From Bacilli bacterium (GTDB taxonomy: Bacteria; Bacillota_I; Bacilli_A; RF39; UBA660): DNA of 14,955 bases. The translations under genes were made by a program, and so were the position numbers. The notes below the pieces were generated by a model that was not told where the DNA came from, made no database searches, and saw only the letters and a program-made list of their open reading frames with translations. This document shows, piece after piece, positions 7,413-13,312 of this stretch. The DNA is taken from contig JAQVZV010000004.1 of the NCBI GenBank assembly GCA_028708005.1, positions 1-14,955 on the forward strand. The letters run 5' to 3'. Numbering within the stretch: position 1 is the stretch's first letter; every line of letters begins with the position of its first letter.

Positions 7413-8663
7413 TCACTTATACTCAATTAAGTAGTATTTCTTTTTACCACGTCTAATAACAATATACATCTTATCAATTGCCATAGATTTAGAGATAACA
7501 TACTCTAATGATGTTATTCGCTCACCATTAATAGTTATAGCATTACTTTCAACCAACTCCCTAGCCTCCCTTTTAGAAGTTGTAATCTTACTATCTACTA
7601 ATAAATCAATAATATTATAATCATAATCAATAGTATAAACTAAAACATCACCTAAATATTCATTTATTTCTTTACCCGTTAATTCATTTACATTTCCATT
7701 AAACAAGATATCAGTAATACGAAGAGCGTTTTCATATGCTTCTTTACCATGCATGAATGTTACTATTTCCTTGCCTAATACTTTTTGTGCTTCTCTAGCT
7801 TCTGGTTCATTCTTAGTTTTTTCTTCTAAAGCTTCAATCGTTTTCCTATCTAATAATGTTAATTTTTTTAAATACCTTATAACATCAGCATCCGTACTAT
7901 TTAAAAAGTATTGGTATAAAACATAAGGTGATGTTTTATCAATATCTAACCATAAAGCACCATCTTCACTCTTACCAAACTTAGTACCATCAGCTTTCAT
8001 TAATAAAGGCGAACTAAGTCCTAAAACCTCTGATTTTTCATCTACTACTTTTCGTATTAATTCAAGTCCTGATGTTATATTTCCCCATTGATCAGAACCA
8101 CCAAACTGAATTTTACAATTATATTTTTTATATAAATGTAACCAATCAATTGATTGAATAATCATATAAGAGAATTCTGTATATGAAATACCTGTTTGCA
8201 AACGAGAAGCTACAGTATCTTTAGCAAGCATATAATTAATATTAAAGTTTTTTCCATAATCACGAAGAAATTCAATAACATTTATTTTAGATATCCAATC
8301 ATAATTATTAACTAAAACAGCACTGTTGTCACTAAAATCAATGTATTTACTTAATTGATGTTTAATACTTTCGGCATTTTTTAACGATTCTTCAACTGTT
8401 AACAATTTCCGTTCACTAGTTTGTCTTGGATCACCAATAAGACCTGTAGCACCACCAACTAAGACAATTGGTTTATGGCCGTACTTTTGAAGTAAACAGA
8501 TTCTCATAATTTGGACTAAATGTCCTATTGTAAGAGAATCGGCTGTTGGATCAAAACCACAGTAAAAGGTGGTCTTTTCATCATTTAATAATTTCTTAGC
8601 TAAATCCTCATTACTAACATCCTTTATTAAATCTCTCCATAATAATTCCTCGTATAATTTCAT
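7413..8663 (-). CDS. tyrS: Tyrosyl-tRNA synthetase
   Basis: This 416-residue class I aminoacyl-tRNA synthetase joins tyrosine to tRNA-Tyr using ATP. The catalytic Rossmann domain shows CGFDPTADSLTIGHL (35-49, with the HIGH-type signature TIGH), GGATGLIGDP (70-79), the QFGGSDQWGN tyrosine and ATP-site element (186-195) and KFGKS (228-232, the KMSKS-type loop). A C-terminal S4-like tRNA-binding domain covers roughly residues 350-412 (SKREARELVESNAITINGERI region). Length and layout match the TyrS type of Bacilli. The ATG overlaps the deoC stop by 4 nt (ATGA), so the two genes are translationally coupled and both lie behind the tyrosine T-box at 9326-9534. Induction when uncharged tRNA-Tyr accumulates is therefore expected. 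Confidence 0.98.
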   Translation of the reverse strand: MKLYEELLWRDLIKDVSNEDLAKKLLNDEKTTFYCGFDPTADSLTIGHLVQIMRICLLQKYGHKPIVLVGGATGLIGDPRQTSERKLLTVEESLKNAESIKHQLSKYIDFSDNSAVLVNNYDWISKINVIEFLRDYGKNFNINYMLAKDTVASRLQTGISYTEFSYMIIQSIDWLHLYKKYNCKIQFGGSDQWGNITSGLELIRKVVDEKSEVLGLSSPLLMKADGTKFGKSEDGALWLDIDKTSPYVLYQYFLNSTDADVIRYLKKLTLLDRKTIEALEEKTKNEPEAREAQKVLGKEIVTFMHGKEAYENALRITDILFNGNVNELTGKEINEYLGDVLVYTIDYDYNIIDLLVDSKITTSKREARELVESNAITINGERITSLEYVISKSMAIDKMYIVIRRGKKKYYLIEYK

Positions 8664-9307
8664 TTACATCCCTCCATTATTTTAATCCCATTACTAGTGC
8701 CAATACGCATTGCCCCAGCATCAATTAATGCTACCGCGTCCTCATATGTTTTAATGCCACCACTAGCCTTTATTTCAAGTATATCACCAATATGCTTTTT
8801 CATCAGTATAATATTTTCTAAAGTTGCCCCATTATTACTAAAACCTGTTGAAGTCTTGATAAAATGTACAAAATTATTTTTACATATCTCACACATCTTA
8901 ATGATTTCTTCATTGTCTAGATACGAGGTTTCAATAATGACCTTTAAAATATGCCCACCAGCAGCTTCAACTATAGCGGCAATTTCCTTCTCCACGTATT
9001 CATAATCGCCGCCCTTTAAAGCCCCAATATTGATAACCATATCAAGCTCTTCAGCACCATCATTTAGAGCCTTTTTAACCTCAAACACTTTTGTTTCCGT
9101 TGTATTAGAACCTAATGGGAAACCAATAACGGTACCAACTGCTATCTTACTATTTTTAAGTAATTCTTTAACATCCTTCACATAGCATGGATGAACACAA
9201 ACACTCGCAAAATCATAAGCAATTGCCTCATCACATAACTGTTTTATATCTTTTTTAGTGGCATACGGCTTTAAATTAGTATGATCGATGTATTTGTTCA
9301 ATTTCAT
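8660..9307 (-). CDS. deoC: Deoxyribose-phosphate aldolase
   Basis: This 215-residue cytoplasmic class I aldolase cleaves 2-deoxy-D-ribose 5-phosphate into glyceraldehyde 3-phosphate and acetaldehyde, the last step of deoxynucleoside breakdown. The TIM-barrel signatures are clear: YIDHTNLKP at the start, GFPLGSNTT (62-70), ELDMVINIGALKGGD (87-101), the Schiff-base lysine in FIKTSTGF (K151) and the proton-relay lysine in IKASGGIKT (K180). Length is normal for the short bacterial form. The ATG at 9307 has AAAGGAG 7 nt upstream. No other deo gene is adjacent. Instead it sits between a tyrosine T-box terminator and tyrS and overlaps tyrS by 4 nt, so it appears to be expressed as part of a tyrosine-starvation operon, which is unusual for a nucleoside catabolic enzyme. 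Confidence 0.96.
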   Translation of the reverse strand: MKLNKYIDHTNLKPYATKKDIKQLCDEAIAYDFASVCVHPCYVKDVKELLKNSKIAVGTVIGFPLGSNTTETKVFEVKKALNDGAEELDMVINIGALKGGDYEYVEKEIAAIVEAAGGHILKVIIETSYLDNEEIIKMCEICKNNFVHFIKTSTGFSNNGATLENIILMKKHIGDILEIKASGGIKTYEDAVALIDAGAMRIGTSNGIKIMEGCK

Positions 9308-9325
9308 AAAAATCTCCTTTCAAAT

Positions 9326-9355
9326 AAAAAACGTCCTTAATTATTATTAAGGACG
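9326..9355 (-). terminator. T-box regulated terminator
   Basis: On the minus strand a 10-bp stem (9355-9346 with 9341-9332, sequence CGTCCTTAAT and its complement) with a 4-nt loop is followed by TTTTTT (9331-9326). The CCTTA of its 5' arm is also needed by the antiterminator. Confidence 0.93.
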
Positions 9356-9534
9356 AATGATCGCGGTACCACCTTAGTTCATAATATAAATATTATGCTC
9401 TTAAATTGATAACGGAATTATCCACTTTAACTCAGAATATGTAATTTTGTTATTCTAAATCCTAGTTTTCACCAACCACTAAGTCTCTATAAACTTATAA
9501 ATAACTACTTTTATTCGTCAACGTCAAATATTTC
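9326..9534 (-). promoter_or_regulatory. Tyrosine-specific T-box leader
   Basis: The minus strand carries a full T-box leader. Stem I is closed by GAATA with TATTC. Above it lies a specifier loop with AGTA on one side and AAAATTACA on the other, then GTTATT with AATAAC. The specifier codon is TAC (9443-9441), which decodes tyrosine. The AGAGA bulge and the GGTTGGTG distal element lie between. A small hairpin GATAA/TTATC and an 18-nt palindrome CATAATAT/ATATTATG (around 9381-9398) follow. The T-box core AAGGTGGTACCGCGA (9375-9361) contains TGGT, complementary to the ACCA end expected for tRNA-Tyr. TAAGG can pair with CCTTA to form the antiterminator. Uncharged tRNA-Tyr should stabilise that form and switch on deoC-tyrS. 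Confidence 0.95.
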
Positions 9535-9540
9535 ATGTTC

Positions 9541-9569
9541 ATTATATTATAACGATTATAAATAGTCAA
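9541..9569 (-). promoter_or_regulatory. Promoter of the T-box deoC-tyrS operon
   Basis: On the minus strand TTGACT (9569-9564) and TATAAT (9546-9541) have an exact 17-bp spacer, placing the start near 9534, just before Stem I of the T-box. The -35 box lies in a short hairpin (AAATAGT/ACTATTT) just after the upstream gene. Confidence 0.85.
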
Positions 9570-9593
9570 TATCACTATTTATTATAAACACCA

Positions 9594-9941
9594 CTACTTT
9601 TTTCTATTTATAAAATACATAGCACCCGCAACAATTACAACATTAGCGATTGCCATATATAACCCCTTCCTCTTGTAATGGTTATCGCTTTTATAACTAT
9701 ATAAATATGAATTATATAATCTTTGACACTCGTCTTCTATATCTTTTTCATCTAATTTTGTTCTTTCATCTAAATAGGCACAGTGCGTTGCACTATATTC
9801 AATATAAGTATATTTGGGTTCTTTTAATATTACTTCAATTATACTATTACAAACAAATACTAAAGCTCCTATAAACCATATTAATAATATTGCATTAGTT
9901 ATTTTAAATATTAAACCCTTATCTTTACTAAATAAAATCAT
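9594..9941 (-). CDS. Small two-helix membrane protein, unknown function
   Basis: This 115-residue protein has two predicted transmembrane helices (about residues 12-36 and 93-111). Between them is a 55-residue polar loop rich in Tyr, Asp, Glu and Lys, with cysteines at about 54 and 72. Lys at 7, 9 and 13 and the final RKK suggest both ends are cytoplasmic, which would place the loop outside, where the cysteines could form a disulfide. The ATG at 9941 has AAGGAG 8 nt upstream and a good promoter (9964-9992). I do not recognise a family. It ends about 25 nt before the -35 box of the T-box operon, and only a weak hairpin lies between, so some read-through into the deoC-tyrS leader is possible. 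Confidence 0.7.
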   Translation of the reverse strand: MILFSKDKGLIFKITNAILLIWFIGALVFVCNSIIEVILKEPKYTYIEYSATHCAYLDERTKLDEKDIEDECQRLYNSYLYSYKSDNHYKRKGLYMAIANVVIVAGAMYFINRKK

Positions 9942-9963
9942 TGCCTCATCTCCTTACAATATC

Positions 9964-9992
9964 ATTATACCTTACTATATTCTAAAAAACAA
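9964..9992 (-). promoter_or_regulatory. Promoter of the small membrane protein gene
   Basis: On the minus strand TTGTTT (9992-9987) and TATAAT (9969-9964) are separated by 17 bp and lie 22 nt before the ATG at 9941. It diverges from the sigma-K-like promoter at 10034. Confidence 0.7.
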
Positions 9993-10033
9993 TTTAATTT
10001 GATATCTTAATTATGTTTACATGATGAATGTTG

Positions 10034-10062
10034 AACCTTTTTAGTACTATTCTCATAATTTA
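10034..10062 (+). promoter_or_regulatory. Sigma-K-like promoter of the Tyr-rich gene
   Basis: AACC at 10034-10037, a 16-bp spacer and CATAATTTA at 10054-10062 fit the mother-cell sigma-K pattern (AC, about 16-17 bp, CATAnnnTA). No housekeeping -35/-10 pair is obvious. The start of transcription would fall just before the ribosome binding site. The same layout precedes the Met/Pro-rich gene at 13313. Confidence 0.55.
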
Positions 10063-10081
10063 TTATGAAAGGAGTTTATAT

Positions 10082-10342
10082 ATGTATACGACTTATTCTG
10101 CTTATCCAAATTACCAATATAATCCTACGTACTATTCTTATCCGTATACCGGTGGTGCATCTACTTATACTACAGCTTCTGAATCTAAAACTGATGGTGA
10201 TCGTTTTATAGGTGCGGGGTTATTAGCGCCATTCCTATTAGGAGGCATTACAGGCGCAGCGGTAGCTCCATATTTTTATCCTAGACCATTCTACCCATAC
10301 CCACCAATTTGTTGCCCACCATACGGAGGTATGATTTGGTAA
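10082..10342 (+). CDS. Tyr/Pro-rich small protein, probable spore coat component
   Basis: This 86-residue protein has 15 Tyr and 12 Pro. The first 30 residues are a Tyr-rich low-complexity stretch (MYTTYSAYPNYQYNPTYYSY). A central hydrophobic Gly/Ala segment follows (RFIGAGLLAPFLLGGITGAA, residues 41-60). The C-terminus is Tyr/Pro-rich with a Cys pair (PPICCPPYGG). The start is the ATG at 10082, 5 nt after GAAAGGAG; the frame is open upstream but has no ribosome binding site there. Tyr-rich proteins of this kind are often coat or crust components that are cross-linked through tyrosine. Together with the sigma-K-like promoter and the germination genes in the window, a coat role is the best inference, not proven. 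It is a single-gene unit with its own terminator. Confidence 0.75.
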   Translation: MYTTYSAYPNYQYNPTYYSYPYTGGASTYTTASESKTDGDRFIGAGLLAPFLLGGITGAAVAPYFYPRPFYPYPPICCPPYGGMIW

Positions 10343-10345
10343 AAC

Positions 10346-10376
10346 TAATAAAAATAGATTCTATCTATTTTTATTA
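10346..10376 (+). terminator. Terminator of the Tyr-rich gene
   Basis: TAATAAAAATAGA (10346-10358) and TCTATTTTTATTA (10364-10376) form a perfect 13-bp stem with a 5-nt loop, 3 nt after the stop. There is no long T-run beyond it. The T-rich 3' arm may serve. Confidence 0.7.
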
Positions 10377-10382
10377 TTGGAT

Positions 10383-10411
10383 AAAAAAGAATCTAATTTT
10401 TCTTAGATTCT
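10383..10411 (-). terminator. Terminator of the lipoprotein-ytxH operon
   Basis: On the minus strand AGAATCTAA (10411-10403) pairs with TTAGATTCT (10396-10388) around a GAAAAA loop, followed by TTTTT. The hairpin contains the last codons and the TAG stop of the YtxH-like gene. Confidence 0.88.
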
Positions 10412-10797
10412 AATCTACTTATTGTTTCTTCAGACGCTTCAATAACTTTTTCTAATACTTCTTTAGCTGCATCTTCTAAAATAGGTGTTCCCTTAGCTTT
10501 CGCAAGTTCAAATAGTTCTTCAGCTTTTTTCTTAATAGCATTAGCTTTTTCTTTAGCCATCTTTAAAACTTTTTCCTTGTTTAAGTTTTCAAGTTCATCC
10601 CTAATAGCATCAATTTTTTCATCAAAAGCCGCTCTTACTTCTTCTAAGTCAATGTCTTTGACTTTACTAACTAAATCATCTAACGTTTTCTTTAGCGCCC
10701 TTCTTGTTTCACTTCCTTTAGCTGGTGCGAATAACACACCTAACGCTGCTCCAATAGCAGCTCCTAATAAAAATTTTCCACCTTTTCTTTTATGCAT
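10393..10797 (-). CDS. YtxH-like protein
   Basis: This 134-residue protein begins with a basic stretch and one Gly/Ala-rich hydrophobic segment with the family signature GKFLLGAAIGAALGVLFAPA (about residues 7-26), followed by KGSETRRALKK. It continues as a long, charged, Lys/Glu-rich helix likely to form a coiled coil. This is the layout of YtxH-domain proteins (general stress-associated in B. subtilis), generally membrane-attached at the N-terminus and of unknown molecular function. The start is the ATG at 10797, because AAAAGGAGG lies 9 nt before it; another in-frame ATG at 10806 directly touches that ribosome binding site. It overlaps the preceding YtxG-like gene by 8 nt and is the last gene of its operon. 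The ytxG-ytxH pairing matches the Bacillus arrangement. Confidence 0.85.
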   Translation of the reverse strand: MHKRKGGKFLLGAAIGAALGVLFAPAKGSETRRALKKTLDDLVSKVKDIDLEEVRAAFDEKIDAIRDELENLNKEKVLKMAKEKANAIKKKAEELFELAKAKGTPILEDAAKEVLEKVIEASEETISRLESKKN

Positions 10798-11077
10798 CTT
10801 CTGCATCCTCCTTTTCCTTTTTTTTGAATATCTTTAAAATAAAATTACTAATTCCCTCTACCAACTTATCTGTAACAAATGATAATCTATCAGTTGTTAC
10901 ATCAATAATTTCAAAAACACCATTTAAAGACTTAACTTTAGAGTCAACATCTTTAAGTATGTTATCCACACTATTCATCACCCTAAGTAATCTTATGCCT
11001 AAGATAATTAAAATAATCAATAAAATGATACCAAGAATATATAACATTACTGGCAATGATATGTATATTTGATTCAT
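10790..11077 (-). CDS. YtxG/DUF948-like membrane protein
   Basis: This 95-residue protein has one strong N-terminal transmembrane helix (about residues 8-31, LPVMLYILGIILLIILIILG region). An amphipathic region with a heptad-like pattern follows (SVDNILKDVDSKVKSLNGVFEIIDVTTDRLSFVTDKL), ending in a Lys/Glu tail. This is the DUF948/YtxG layout. Proteins of this family are usually encoded next to YtxH-type proteins, as here. The start is the ATG at 11077, which shares one base with the TGA stop of the upstream acidic protein gene; the ribosome binding site AGAGGGTGAG lies within that gene. Translational coupling along the operon is therefore tight. The molecular role is unknown. Confidence 0.78.
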   Translation of the reverse strand: MNQIYISLPVMLYILGIILLIILIILGIRLLRVMNSVDNILKDVDSKVKSLNGVFEIIDVTTDRLSFVTDKLVEGISNFILKIFKKKEKEDAEDA

Positions 11078-11820
11078 CAATTCTCACCCTCTTTATCTTC
11101 ATCTTTATACATACTATCAACTAATGAATAGAAGTCTTCTTCATTTGTATTTTCAAGTAGTTCATCAATAGTTCTTAATTGTTCATCAATACTATCAGTT
11201 ATTTCTTCTCCAATTGAAGCATCATTAGTAGTATCTTGTAATGAATCTAATTCATTATTATTGAAAAAATCAATTGAAAAATCTGTTTCTTCAGGTTCAA
11301 CAGGTTCAACCTTGACTCCTGTATAGTTTTCCTTCTTTATTTCCACTCTCGTTTGATTATATACCTTTCCTAATATATCATCAATATCAACCTTTTTATT
11401 TTCATCATATAAGTTTAATAAATTATCATTATTGTTAGCTTTTTCAGTATTAGTTGATGGTTCTATAACACCAAAGACAGGAGAGATGTTAGGTGATGGT
11501 TTAAACACTCTTTTTTCAATCTCTTCTATTTTAGTGTGTTCCCTTTCAATAACAGTTATACGTGAAGTTTGTGATTTCTTTTCTTTATAATCTTCATCAT
11601 CAAAAATAATAGGGAAATTAAATGTTGGATCAGATTTAAACAACTCACGTTCACTTATTTCATCTATTTCACTTTCGCTTGATTTACTAGTTTCTTTTCG
11701 TTCTTTACTATTATAATCAGTTTCTATTGGTGAAGCTTCATTTTTTATAGGCATATCTTTTTTAGAAACGTCCTCTTCTTCATCATAAAAATAGTTTCTA
11801 ATCTTATCAATCAACTTCAT
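11077..11820 (-). CDS. Acidic, largely disordered protein of unknown function
   Basis: This 247-residue cytoplasmic protein has no signal peptide or membrane helix and is very rich in Asp, Glu, Ser, Thr and Asn, so it is probably intrinsically disordered. It starts with a short basic, possibly amphipathic helix (MKLIDKIRNYFYDEEED). Islands of hydrophobic sequence stand out: SDPTFNFPIIFDDED (63-77), FKPSPNISPVFGVIE (106-120) and DIDDILGKVYNQTRVEIK (around 145-162). Such islands look like short linear binding motifs in a flexible linker or scaffold. The ATG has AGGGAGG a few nt upstream. The lipoprotein gene ends 10 nt before it and the YtxG-like gene overlaps its stop, so a joint function at the membrane is plausible. 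I do not recognise the family. Confidence 0.72.
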   Translation of the reverse strand: MKLIDKIRNYFYDEEEDVSKKDMPIKNEASPIETDYNSKERKETSKSSESEIDEISERELFKSDPTFNFPIIFDDEDYKEKKSQTSRITVIEREHTKIEEIEKRVFKPSPNISPVFGVIEPSTNTEKANNNDNLLNLYDENKKVDIDDILGKVYNQTRVEIKKENYTGVKVEPVEPEETDFSIDFFNNNELDSLQDTTNDASIGEEITDSIDEQLRTIDELLENTNEEDFYSLVDSMYKDEDKEGEN

Positions 11821-11830
11821 AATATCCTCC

Positions 11831-12517
11831 CTATTCTAACGAATTATCAATAATATTACCGCTTATTGAATTATCCGGTGTTATTAAATCTTCATCAATT
11901 TCCTCTTCGTATTCCTCATATTCATCAAAATAATCTAAGAAATCGCCCTCTTTTCGTTTAGGCTCAAACAATTTGAACTGCTCCTCATTAAAATTAATAA
12001 CTTGTTCATCAAATAATAATTTGATAATTGTATCATTAAATTTTAACGAACTAAGAATATAACTAGCATTTATTACCGTCTGTTCTAAACTATCTAAAGA
12101 CACAAAAGCCTCAATCTTAGCATAATTATACATCATCTCAACAAAATATAAGTTCTTAATTTTATTTATTTCAAGATAACCTTTTTTGTTGTTATAATCT
12201 AATTTCTTAGAAAAATAAGCTTTCTCATTTACTTTGTAATCACTTGTTTTTTTAAAATGATAACTTACAACATCAACATATAAATAATACATATGTCCAT
12301 TGGTATATAACTTCTCATTATAACTAGTACTATCTATTACTCTTACACCACGTGGTACATAATATTTGTAGCCACTAGAAGTTTGATTATGTAAATTTAA
12401 ATTAGTACCTAAGATTGTATCTATCATTTTATCGATATTTTTATCATCTATTTGTTTGATATTACATCCAGTTGTAATAATTAAAGAAATGAGTAACAAC
12501 ATAAAAAACTTTTTCAT
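11831..12517 (-). CDS. Putative lipoprotein of unknown function
   Basis: This 228-residue protein has a lipoprotein signal peptide: basic MKK, a hydrophobic core, and a lipobox-like ITTGC with Cys18 as the predicted lipidated residue. It should be anchored on the outer face of the cytoplasmic membrane. A folded-looking region, rich in Tyr and beta-type sequence (YKYYVPRGVRVIDSTSYNEK at about 50-69), is followed by a strongly acidic C-terminal tail (DYFDEYEEYEEEIDED). The family is not recognised. It is the first gene of a tight four-gene operon with the acidic protein, YtxG-like and YtxH-like genes. An extended -10 promoter lies 24 nt upstream. The ribosome binding site TAGGTGTGA is modest. 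Confidence 0.75.
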   Translation of the reverse strand: MKKFFMLLLISLIITTGCNIKQIDDKNIDKMIDTILGTNLNLHNQTSSGYKYYVPRGVRVIDSTSYNEKLYTNGHMYYLYVDVVSYHFKKTSDYKVNEKAYFSKKLDYNNKKGYLEINKIKNLYFVEMMYNYAKIEAFVSLDSLEQTVINASYILSSLKFNDTIIKLLFDEQVINFNEEQFKLFEPKRKEGDFLDYFDEYEEYEEEIDEDLITPDNSISGNIIDNSLE

Positions 12518-12540
12518 GTATTCACACCTACTCTTTTCAT

Positions 12541-12549
12541 ATTATAGCA
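12541..12549 (-). promoter_or_regulatory. Extended -10 promoter of the lipoprotein operon
   Basis: The minus strand reads TATGCTATAAT, a full TATAAT with a TGC extension. The -35 at 17 bp (TTTATA) is weak, as is usual for extended -10 promoters. It lies just after trmB, within the intergenic gap. Confidence 0.65.
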
Positions 12550-12591
12550 TAATATTTAGAAGATATAAAGAACTATTTTAGGCGCTGTAAA

Positions 12592-13224
12592 CTAATTGTT
12601 TTTTAGAGCGTCTATCTTATAAATAATATTATTCTCTTTAAGAAATTTTTCCTCATATTCTGTCATGATATTATTATTAGGGATACTATTTATATTAAAA
12701 CTAGTACTTTTTATATTGTATTTATGGTTTGTTAATTGATCCTTTGAATAATTATATAAGTTAAAATTATCTGTTTTTAAAATTATATGCTTATCATTCT
12801 GAAAAAGGTTATCATATAAGTTCAAAAAAGTATCACTAGTAAGTCTTCTCTTAGCATGTCTATCTTTTGGCCATGGATCTGAAAAATTCAAATAGATGGT
12901 TTCAATTTCATGATCAAAAAGTTCTTCTATACATAAGGCATCTATACATATTAATTTTAAATTACAAATATCTTCGTCTTTTAGTATTTGAGCTGCCCTA
13001 GCAATGACACTGCTATATTTTTCGATACCTATAAAATTAATATGTGGATATCTTAAGGCATTTTCTTTAATAAAACGACCCTTTCCCATACCTATTTCAA
13101 CATGAATTGGATTAGTATTACCAAACACTTGATGCCACTTACCCTTGTATTCATTTGGATTAGATATTATATAAGGAGAATTGTTTATTATATCCGCTGC
13201 ATTTTTAACATTACGCAATCTCAT
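12592..13224 (-). CDS. trmB: tRNA (guanine-N7-)-methyltransferase TrmB
   Basis: This 210-residue enzyme transfers a methyl group from S-adenosylmethionine to N7 of G46 in the variable loop of many tRNAs. The class I methyltransferase fold shows the SAM motif HVEIGMGKGRF (41-51), then FIGIEKY (64-70). The TrmB-specific element NFSDPWPKDRHAKRRL (113-128) and the C-terminal TEYEEKF (188-194) are diagnostic. Length is normal. The ATG at 13224 has AGGTGATT upstream. It appears monocistronic: the next gene on the strand has its own promoter, and no clear terminator hairpin was found after trmB, so some read-through into the lipoprotein operon is possible. Confidence 0.97.
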   Translation of the reverse strand: MRLRNVKNAADIINNSPYIISNPNEYKGKWHQVFGNTNPIHVEIGMGKGRFIKENALRYPHINFIGIEKYSSVIARAAQILKDEDICNLKLICIDALCIEELFDHEIETIYLNFSDPWPKDRHAKRRLTSDTFLNLYDNLFQNDKHIILKTDNFNLYNYSKDQLTNHKYNIKSTSFNINSIPNNNIMTEYEEKFLKENNIIYKIDALKNN

Positions 13225-13241
13225 TTAAATCACCTAATTAT

Positions 13242-13247
13242 ATTATA
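13242..13247 (-). promoter_or_regulatory. Possible -10 box of trmB
   Basis: TATAAT on the minus strand lies 17 nt before the trmB ATG; a second, overlapping TATAAT at 13242-13237 is probably too close to the ribosome binding site. The -35 at 17 bp (TTTAGT) is weak. The region is shared with the divergent sigma-K-like promoter. Confidence 0.4.
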
Positions 13248-13256
13248 CAATAGCCT

Positions 13257-13285
13257 AGCCAAAAACTAAACAGAAGCATATATTA
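13257..13285 (+). promoter_or_regulatory. Sigma-K-like promoter of the Met/Pro-rich gene
   Basis: AGCC at 13257-13260, a 16-bp spacer and CATATATTA at 13277-13285 repeat the layout found before the Tyr-rich gene (AnCC, 16 bp, CATAnnnTA). The -35 deviates by one base from the AC-containing sigma-K form. Predicted transcription starts near 13292, about 20 nt before the ATG. Confidence 0.5.
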
Positions 13286-13312
13286 TTTTGAAAAGTAATT
13301 AAGGAGGCTAAA

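Noticed and set aside
9381..9398. 18-nt palindrome as a transcription factor operator
   Set aside because: It lies at the expected place of the T-box Stem III and is better explained as part of that RNA.
9650..10002. Plus-strand ORFs opposite the small membrane protein gene
   Set aside because: No ribosome binding site or promoter; the opposite strand has both and a plausible membrane topology.
10028..10081. N-terminal extension of the Tyr-rich protein
   Set aside because: It covers the sigma-K-like promoter and has no ribosome binding site, whereas the ATG at 10082 follows GAAAGGAG.
13251..13260. TAGCCTAGCC tandem repeat as an operator
   Set aside because: Two copies of a 5-base unit in an AT-rich intergenic region are too little to support a binding site on their own.
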